A DNA stretch of 20,107 bases from Actinobacteria bacterium 13_2_20CM_68_14. GTDB lineage: Bacteria; Actinomycetota; Thermoleophilia; Gaiellales; Gaiellaceae. The position numbers and the translations under genes are program-made. Below are positions 15,073-20,107 of this stretch, piece by piece; position 1 is the stretch's first letter; each line of letters begins with the position of its first letter. The stretch is taken from the NCBI GenBank assembly GCA_001914705.1, contig MNDB01000059.1, positions 1 through 20,107 of the forward strand, in the 5' to 3' direction. Below the pieces are notes generated by a model. The model saw only the letters and a list, made by a program, of their open reading frames with translations, did no database searches and was not told the DNA's origin.

Positions 15073-15882
15073 ATGCTCCTGGCCAGCGTCGAGTACGCCC
15101 GTCCTCGGTCCCTCGACGAGGCGCTCTCGCTGCTCGCGGCGAATCCGAACGCGCGGGCGCTTGCGGGCGGGCAGACGCTCATCAACGTGATGAAGGCGCG
15201 GATCGCGGCGCCGGAGCTGCTCGTCGACCTCAACGACGTTCCGGAGCTCCGCGGGATTCGCGAGACCGACGACGGGCTCGAGCTGGGGGCGATGGTGACC
15301 TACACGCAGCTCGCCCGCGCGGAGGAGGTGCACCGGGAGCGTCCGATCCTTGCCGAGGTCGCGGCTCAGATCGCAGACGTCCAGGTGCGCAATCGCGGCA
15401 CCGTCGGCGGGAACGTCTGCTCGAACGACCCGACGAATCATCTGCCGCCGGTACTCGTCGCGGTCGGCGCGACGATGGCAATCGCGGGCGCGTCGGGCAT
15501 CCGTTTGGTTCCGGCCGAGGAGTTCTTCCTCGGCGTCTACCTGACGGCGGTCGGCCCCGGTGAGCTGCTGACCGGGATCTCGGTTCCGCGCCGCCAAGGC
15601 GGCGACGGCTTCGCCTCGGTGACGATCGGCGCCGACGGAACCTGCATCGCGAATGCTGCTGCGAGCGTCAACGGAGATGTGCGCGTCGTGCTCGGCTGCG
15701 TCGCGGCCACGCCGGTGGTCGTCGAGGCGCCGTCGGCGGACGACGAAGCGGTACGCAAGGCGGTCGCGGGCGCGGAGCTCGACCCGCCGTCGGACATTCA
15801 CGCGCCGGCGGAGTACCGGAGGCAGCTCGCGGGCGTCCTCGCGGCGCGAGCCGCTCGGCAGGCGAGAGAAGAAGCCGCGTGA
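15073..15882 (+). CDS. Molybdenum hydroxylase FAD-binding (medium) subunit, CoxM-like
   Basis: The subunit that passes electrons from the 2Fe-2S clusters to FAD and on to the acceptor. Its 269 residues are a little short for the family (about 280-290). The PCMH-type FAD fold shows AGGQTLI (31-37) and VRNRGTVGGNVCSNDPTNHLPP (105-126), the two FAD-contact loops (CoxM: AGGQSL and TIGG), with an unusual CSNDPTNH version of the second. A CO-dehydrogenase-flavoprotein C-terminal domain follows. ATG 15073 is chosen because a TATAAG -10 sits six bases upstream; an earlier TTG would be inside the promoter. The stop overlaps the next gene as GTGA. It is the first gene of a coupled operon with the 2Fe-2S and Mo subunits. 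Confidence 0.9.
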   Translation: MLLASVEYARPRSLDEALSLLAANPNARALAGGQTLINVMKARIAAPELLVDLNDVPELRGIRETDDGLELGAMVTYTQLARAEEVHRERPILAEVAAQIADVQVRNRGTVGGNVCSNDPTNHLPPVLVAVGATMAIAGASGIRLVPAEEFFLGVYLTAVGPGELLTGISVPRRQGGDGFASVTIGADGTCIANAAASVNGDVRVVLGCVAATPVVVEAPSADDEAVRKAVAGAELDPPSDIHAPAEYRRQLAGVLAARAARQAREEAA

Positions 15883-16361
15883 GCGAGCCGGTCGCCCAGA
15901 AGACGATCAGCGTCGAGGTGAACGGCACGACCTACGAGCGCGAGGTCGAGGCCCGGCGGCTGCTCGTCCACTTCCTCCGCGACGACCTCGACCTGACCGG
16001 CACGCACGTCGGCTGCGACACCGGCAACTGCGGGGCGTGCTCGGTGATCGTGGACGGCACGCTGCTGAAGAGCTGCATGATGCTGGCGATCCAGGCCGAC
16101 GGAGCCTCGATCGAGACCGTCGAAGGGCTCGGCGCCGATGGCGAGCTGAACCCGCTGCAACAGGCCTTCGGCGAGCACCACGCGCTCCAGTGCGGCTACT
16201 GCACGCCCGGGATGCTGATGAGCGCGAAGGCGCTGCTGGACGAGAACCCCGAGCCGACCGAAGGCGAGATCCGCAGGGCAATTCAAGGCAACATCTGCCG
16301 CTGCACGGGCTACGTCAACATCGTCGAGGCGATCGCGGCGGCCGCGGAGGCGGGCCGATGA
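15879..16361 (+). CDS. Molybdenum hydroxylase 2Fe-2S (small) subunit, CoxS-like
   Basis: Carries the two [2Fe-2S] clusters that connect molybdopterin and FAD. The plant-ferredoxin-type cluster uses Cys46, Cys51, Cys54 and Cys66 (GCDTGNCGAC...SC). The C-terminal four-helix cluster uses Cys105 and Cys108 (QCGYCTPGM) and Cys140 and Cys142 (CRCTGY). All eight ligands are present in 160 residues, the normal length. GTG 15879 overlaps the FAD-subunit stop as GTGA, and the stop overlaps the large subunit as ATGA, consistent with 1:1:1 coupled translation. Confidence 0.95.
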   Translation: MSEPVAQKTISVEVNGTTYEREVEARRLLVHFLRDDLDLTGTHVGCDTGNCGACSVIVDGTLLKSCMMLAIQADGASIETVEGLGADGELNPLQQAFGEHHALQCGYCTPGMLMSAKALLDENPEPTEGEIRRAIQGNICRCTGYVNIVEAIAAAAEAGR

Positions 16362-18841
16362 CCGAAACCGCCACCCCCACGAGCGCCCTCGTCGTCGAGG
16401 AACAGGAGACGCGGCCGGGGTTCATCGGCACCAGCGTCCCGCGGAAGGAGGACCGGCGCCTCGTCCAGGGCGAAGGCGTCTTCTTCGACGACGTCAAGCG
16501 ATACGGAATGGGCTTCGTTCACTTCGTCCGCTCGCCTTACGCGCACGCCAAGATCAAGTCGATCGACGTCGCGCGGGCGCTCGAGCTCAAGGACGTCTAC
16601 GGAACGCTGACCGGTGACGAGGTCGCGATCCTGACCGATCCGTTCTTCGAGATGTCGGTGCCGCCCGGAAGCGAGATCAAGGACTACGCACTCGCGGTCG
16701 GCAAGACGCGCTTCGTCGGCGAGCCCGTGGCGGCGGTCGTCGCCGCGACCCGCGAGCTCGCGCGCGACGCGGCCGAGCTGGTCGAGGTCGAGTACGAGCC
16801 GCTCGATCCGTTGGTAGACGCCCGGCGCGCGCAGGATTCCGACGCGCCGATCCTGCACGAGGACGCCGGCTCGAACGTCGTCTGGGAAGGCGTGTTCGAC
16901 TGGGGCGACTGGGAGGGCACCGTCGCGGAGGCGGACCGGATCGTCCGGATCAAGGAGCTCCACTTCGACCGCTTCTCCTCGACGCCGCTCGAGTGCTCCG
17001 GCTGCCTCGTCGAGTTCAACCGCGGCACGGGCCAGTGGACGATGTACTGCAACCACCAGATGCCGGGCATCGGCGCGATCTGGATGGCGCCGGCGCTGCG
17101 CGTGGGAACCGACAAGCTCCGCTTCGTCACCCAAGACATCGGCGGCGCCTTCGGCAACAAGATTTGCCTCCATCCGTACTTCGTCGCCTGCTGCCTGCTC
17201 GCCCGCAAGTTGAACCGCCCGGTGCAGTGGACGGAGTGGCGGACCGACCAGCACACGGCGAACGCGCATGGGAACGAGCGCTGGTTCGAGGAGACCGAGG
17301 TCGCGGTCAAGGCCGACGGGACGCTGCTCGGCTTCAAGACGCACGCGATCGACGACTGCGGCGCCTTCCCGCGTTACGAGCCGCTCGGCTGCATCATCTG
17401 GGCGCAGGTCACGCCGGGCTGCTACCGCTGGCAGAACGTCTACGTCGACTTCACCCAGGTGGCGACGAACAAGTCACCGGTCTCGCCGAACCGCGGCTAC
17501 TCGCGGATGCAGCACCTCTGGTTCACGGAGCGCGTGATCGACATCGTCGCCAACGAGCTCGGGCTCGATCCCGTCGACGTGCGCAAGCGGAACTACGTGA
17601 AGGCGGACGAGTTCCCCTGGACGACGCCGAACGGTTGCGTCTACGACTCCGGCGACTACGCGCGCTGCCTCGACATCGCGCTCGAGCTGGTCGGCTACGA
17701 CGGGATCGACAAGCGCCGGCGAGACGCCGAGTCACGGGGCAAGCTGCTCGGGATAGGGATCGGCTCCACGCTCGACTCCGGCACGAACAACTTCGGACAG
17801 TCGCAACTCCTGAACCCGGAGCTGCAGTTCTCCGGCAACAACGAGGTGGCGACGGTGAAGCTCGACATCTTCGGCGAGGTCGTCGTCACGCTCGGCACGG
17901 TTCCCCAGGGACAGGGGCATGAGACGACGGCCGCGCAGGTCGTCGCCGACGCGCTCGGCATCTCGCCTGATGACGTCACCGTGCGCCCGGGGCACGACAC
18001 CTACTGGAACTCGCACGCCGGCTTCTCCGGCACCTACGCGAGCCAGTTCGCCGTTACCGGCCTCGGCGCGGTCAAGGGCGCCGTCGACCAGCTCGCCGGC
18101 GAGATCCGGACGATCGCGGCGGCCGTCCTCGGCGGCGTTCCCGAGGATGCGGTCGTGCTCGAGGGCGGCTTCGCCAAGCTGCGCGAGAACCCCGAGGCGG
18201 CGATCCCGTTCATGGGGATCGGCGCGATCGTCAACGCGAACAACGCGATCCTCCCGGAAGAGGCGCGCCACGTCACCCTCAACTGCCGCTACGTCTACGT
18301 GCCGCCGTTCGAGGTGCCGGACACGGAGCGCAAGTACGGCAACCTGACGCTGACCTACGCGAGCCAGATCCACGTCTGCGTGCTCGAGGTCGACCCCGAG
18401 ACCGGCGCCTACGAGATCGTCGACTACGCCGCCGTGGACGACTGCGGCAACCGGATTCATCCGCAGATCGTCGAGGGCCAGGTGCACGGCGCGACCGCCC
18501 AGGCGCTCGGCGCGGCGACGCACGAGACCTTCACCTACGACGAGCAAGGGAACCTGCTGACGCCGAACTTCTACGACTACCACGTGCCGCACGCGCTCGA
18601 CATGCCGCCGCTGAAGACCGGCTACATCGAGTCTCCGTCTCCGTTCACGTCGCTCGGCGCCAAGGGAATGGGCGAGGGCGGCGGCGCTGGGATCCACGCC
18701 GTCTGTGCGGCGCTGCAGGATGCGCTCCGGCCGGTTGGGAACCCGATCGTCTACGACTCGTGCAATCCGCCGCACCGGGTCTGGGAGCTGATCTCGAACC
18801 CGGCGGAGTCGCGTGGCCGGATTTCGGTTGAGTCGCGGTGA
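16358..18841 (+). CDS. Molybdenum hydroxylase large (Mo-cofactor) subunit, CoxL-like, non-CODH type
   Basis: An 827-residue catalytic subunit of the xanthine oxidase/Cox family. Domain a/b is at ~20-140 and the Mo-cofactor domain spans ~160-810. GGAFGNK (262-268) matches the GGGFGxK loop near the Mo centre, and GAKGMGEGGGAG contains the catalytic Glu773. The active-site loop that reads AYRCSFR in form I CO dehydrogenase and AYRGAGR in many form II relatives here reads PNRGYSR (377-383), so the S-selanyl/Cys ligand of CO dehydrogenase is a Gly. This argues for hydroxylation or dehydrogenation of an organic substrate, not CO. ATG 16358 overlaps the 2Fe-2S stop; upstream extension of the open frame only shadows the smaller subunits. 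No maturation genes (coxD/E/F) are in view. Substrate unknown. Confidence 0.9.
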   Translation: MTETATPTSALVVEEQETRPGFIGTSVPRKEDRRLVQGEGVFFDDVKRYGMGFVHFVRSPYAHAKIKSIDVARALELKDVYGTLTGDEVAILTDPFFEMSVPPGSEIKDYALAVGKTRFVGEPVAAVVAATRELARDAAELVEVEYEPLDPLVDARRAQDSDAPILHEDAGSNVVWEGVFDWGDWEGTVAEADRIVRIKELHFDRFSSTPLECSGCLVEFNRGTGQWTMYCNHQMPGIGAIWMAPALRVGTDKLRFVTQDIGGAFGNKICLHPYFVACCLLARKLNRPVQWTEWRTDQHTANAHGNERWFEETEVAVKADGTLLGFKTHAIDDCGAFPRYEPLGCIIWAQVTPGCYRWQNVYVDFTQVATNKSPVSPNRGYSRMQHLWFTERVIDIVANELGLDPVDVRKRNYVKADEFPWTTPNGCVYDSGDYARCLDIALELVGYDGIDKRRRDAESRGKLLGIGIGSTLDSGTNNFGQSQLLNPELQFSGNNEVATVKLDIFGEVVVTLGTVPQGQGHETTAAQVVADALGISPDDVTVRPGHDTYWNSHAGFSGTYASQFAVTGLGAVKGAVDQLAGEIRTIAAAVLGGVPEDAVVLEGGFAKLRENPEAAIPFMGIGAIVNANNAILPEEARHVTLNCRYVYVPPFEVPDTERKYGNLTLTYASQIHVCVLEVDPETGAYEIVDYAAVDDCGNRIHPQIVEGQVHGATAQALGAATHETFTYDEQGNLLTPNFYDYHVPHALDMPPLKTGYIESPSPFTSLGAKGMGEGGGAGIHAVCAALQDALRPVGNPIVYDSCNPPHRVWELISNPAESRGRISVESR

Positions 18842-19335
18842 AGGTCGCCGGCGACCGCACATTTGACGTTCCGCAGCAGACCGTCTGGGAGGTGTTGAAC
18901 GATCCGGCGCGGCTCGCCAAGACGATCCCGGGCGTCGAGAGCTTCGAGGTCCAGGACGAGCGGAACTGGCATGCGAACTGCAACATCCCGCTCGGGCTCG
19001 GCAGCCTGAAGATGCGGATCAGGTTCGAGAAGACGGAGGAGCGGCCGCCGGAGTTCGCGAGCCTGAAGGCCAAGGGCGACGGCGTCGGCGCGATCATGAG
19101 CATGCAGACGGAGTTCCAGCTCTCCACGGCCGGCTCGGCGACGCAGATGCACTGGGAAGCCGACGTCTCAATCGCCGGCCCGGTCGGGTCGATGGGCCAG
19201 CGCGTGCTGCAGCCGATCGTCCAGCAGCAGGTCGCCAACGTCCTCGACGCGCTCGACAAACAGGTGCAGGAGGCGGGCCGCGCGGGCTCCGGCTCCGCAC
19301 CCGAACAGCCGGCACCCTCGATCGAAGACGCGTGA
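18838..19335 (+). CDS. CoxG-like SRPBCC protein
   Basis: A 165-residue protein of the CoxG/SRPBCC (START-like) hydrophobic-pocket fold: an N-terminal KVAGDRTFDVPQQTVWEVLNDPARLAKTIPGVESFE typical of CoxG, a central beta sheet, and a long C-terminal helix (GSMGQRVLQPIVQQQVANVLDALDKQV). CoxG proteins accompany Cox-type hydroxylases and have been linked to membrane recruitment and quinone delivery. Here the tail is a short Ala/Pro/Ser/Glu-rich stretch with no membrane segment. GTG 18838 overlaps the large-subunit stop as GTGA, and the stop overlaps the next gene the same way. It likely serves electron transfer from this hydroxylase; direct binding of the organic substrate is an alternative. Confidence 0.85.
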   Translation: MKVAGDRTFDVPQQTVWEVLNDPARLAKTIPGVESFEVQDERNWHANCNIPLGLGSLKMRIRFEKTEERPPEFASLKAKGDGVGAIMSMQTEFQLSTAGSATQMHWEADVSIAGPVGSMGQRVLQPIVQQQVANVLDALDKQVQEAGRAGSGSAPEQPAPSIEDA

Positions 19336-20107
19336 GCCAGCCCTTCAGAGTCGGCGTCATGCAGCTGACGATGGAGCCGCTCGAGGAGATGCTCGCGTCC
19401 GCCCGGGTGATGGACGAGGCCGGCATCGACACGATCTGGCTCGCGGAGGCCTACCCCTGGTGGCGCAAGCACGGGATGGAGGCCCGATCCTCGACCGTCG
19501 TCTCGGCGCTGATCGCTCACGAGACGGAGCAGCTGACGGTCGGTTGGGGAATCATCTCGCCGTTCACGCGTCATCCCGTCCAGGTGGCGATGGACGCACG
19601 CGTCGTCCAGGAGGCGGCGGGGCCGGACCGGTTCCTGCTCGGCTTCGGGACGTCGAAGATCTTCCTCAACAACGCCCGGATCGCCACCAAGAAGACGCTT
19701 GGTCCGATGCGGGAGGCGGTCGAGATCGTTCGCGGCGTGCTCGGCGGCGAGGCGTTCGACTACGAGGGCGAGACGTTCTCGGCCTCGGTGCCGGCGCTCG
19801 CTCCCGAGGCCGAAGGCCCGCGCGGCGTGCCGTCCCTTTACGTCGCCGCAACTGCGCCGAAGATGCAAATGCTGGCGGCCGAGATCGCGGACGGCCTGCT
19901 GACGCCTTCGATCACGACGCCGGACTACGTGCGCTGGACGATCGGCAACGTACGCGAAGCCGGCCGCGACCCGGAGACGATCGACATCGGCTGCACCGTG
20001 ATCGCATCGATCCACGAGTCCGATCGCGACGCCGGCCGCGAGGGCGCCCGGGAGATCGGCGGCATGTATCTCGCGAACAAGTTCCAGAACATCAAGGGCG
20101 CTGCGGA
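19332..20107 (+). CDS. LLM-class flavin/F420-dependent oxidoreductase, partial
   Basis: Starts at GTG 19332, overlapping the CoxG-like stop as GTGA, and stays open to the window end; ~258 residues are visible of the ~330 usual. The luciferase-like (beta/alpha)8 pattern is clear: MLASARVMDEAGIDTIWLAEAY near the N-terminus, TVGWGIISPFTRHPVQVAMDARVVQEAAGPDRFLLGFGTSK in the middle, MREAVEIVRGVLGGEAFDYEGETF, and PSLYVAATAPKMQMLAAEIADGLL. It resembles the F420-dependent methylene-H4MPT-reductase-like group, but cofactor choice (F420 or FMN) cannot be decided from sequence. The tight operon with a Mo hydroxylase suggests a further redox step on the same substrate. Confidence 0.88.
   Translation, partial: MSQPFRVGVMQLTMEPLEEMLASARVMDEAGIDTIWLAEAYPWWRKHGMEARSSTVVSALIAHETEQLTVGWGIISPFTRHPVQVAMDARVVQEAAGPDRFLLGFGTSKIFLNNARIATKKTLGPMREAVEIVRGVLGGEAFDYEGETFSASVPALAPEAEGPRGVPSLYVAATAPKMQMLAAEIADGLLTPSITTPDYVRWTIGNVREAGRDPETIDIGCTVIASIHESDRDAGREGAREIGGMYLANKFQNIKGAA

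Noticed and set aside
15653..16357. Upstream extension of the Mo large subunit
   Set aside because: The frame is open but Arg-rich and shadows the FAD and 2Fe-2S genes; ATG 16358 overlaps the preceding stop.
16358..18841. Form I carbon monoxide dehydrogenase
   Set aside because: The AYRCSFR loop is absent; the Cys position is Gly.
1..20107. CRISPR array, tRNA, rRNA, insertion sequence or prophage genes
   Set aside because: No direct-repeat array, cloverleaf, transposase or terminal inverted repeats recognised; gene order looks chromosomal and coherent.

Overview
The window is GC-rich bacterial DNA (about 70% G+C by eye) with dense coding, many GTG starts and 4-nt stop/start overlaps. Gene content (Cox-type molybdenum hydroxylase, LLM-class flavin or F420 oxidoreductase, compact arg genes, MFS transporter fused to a cyclic-nucleotide domain, collagen-like surface protein) fits a high-GC actinobacterium. 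Thermoleophilia (Gaiellales/Solirubrobacterales) is my best guess, inferred from gene style only. I find 18 genes, two of them cut by the window edges, and no rRNA, tRNA, CRISPR array or insertion sequence.

Layout. (1) 1-604, minus strand: the front of an exported collagen-like protein with a lamin-tail-like region, interrupted by a one-base frameshift in a G run. (2) 737-9205, minus strand: arginine operon argC-argJ-argB-argD-argR-argG-argH, followed 30 nt later by an MFS transporter with a C-terminal cyclic-nucleotide-binding domain. All six arg-arg junctions are 4-nt ATGA/GTGA overlaps. argF (ornithine carbamoyltransferase) is absent from the cluster. (3) 9206-9231: a 26-bp AT-rich divergent regulatory region between argC and carA. 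(4) 9232-12965, plus strand: carA-carB, carbamoyl-phosphate synthetase, with a CarB that stops before the MGS-like allosteric domain. (5) 12955-13398, minus strand: a GNAT acetyltransferase tail-to-tail with carB. (6) 13487-14971, plus strand: an exported BNR/sialidase-like protein, followed by a perfect 34-nt palindrome (terminator). (7) 15073 to the window end, plus strand: a translationally coupled operon of a molybdenum hydroxylase (FAD, 2Fe-2S and large Mo subunits), a CoxG-like SRPBCC protein and an LLM-class oxidoreductase that runs off the edge.

How it works together. ArgC, ArgJ, ArgB and ArgD make ornithine by the cyclic acetyl route. CarAB makes carbamoyl phosphate. OTC, encoded elsewhere, would join the two to citrulline, and ArgG and ArgH make arginine. 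ArgR is encoded inside the operon and probably acts at the shared arg/car promoter. Two usual allosteric sites look reduced: CarB lacks its ornithine/UMP domain, and ArgB is very short without the N-terminal helix of arginine-inhibited enzymes. Control may therefore lean on this one operator. The Cox-like operon is not a form I CO dehydrogenase, because the AYRCSFR loop is replaced by PNRGYSR. Its substrate is unknown, and it is the best candidate here for undescribed metabolism.
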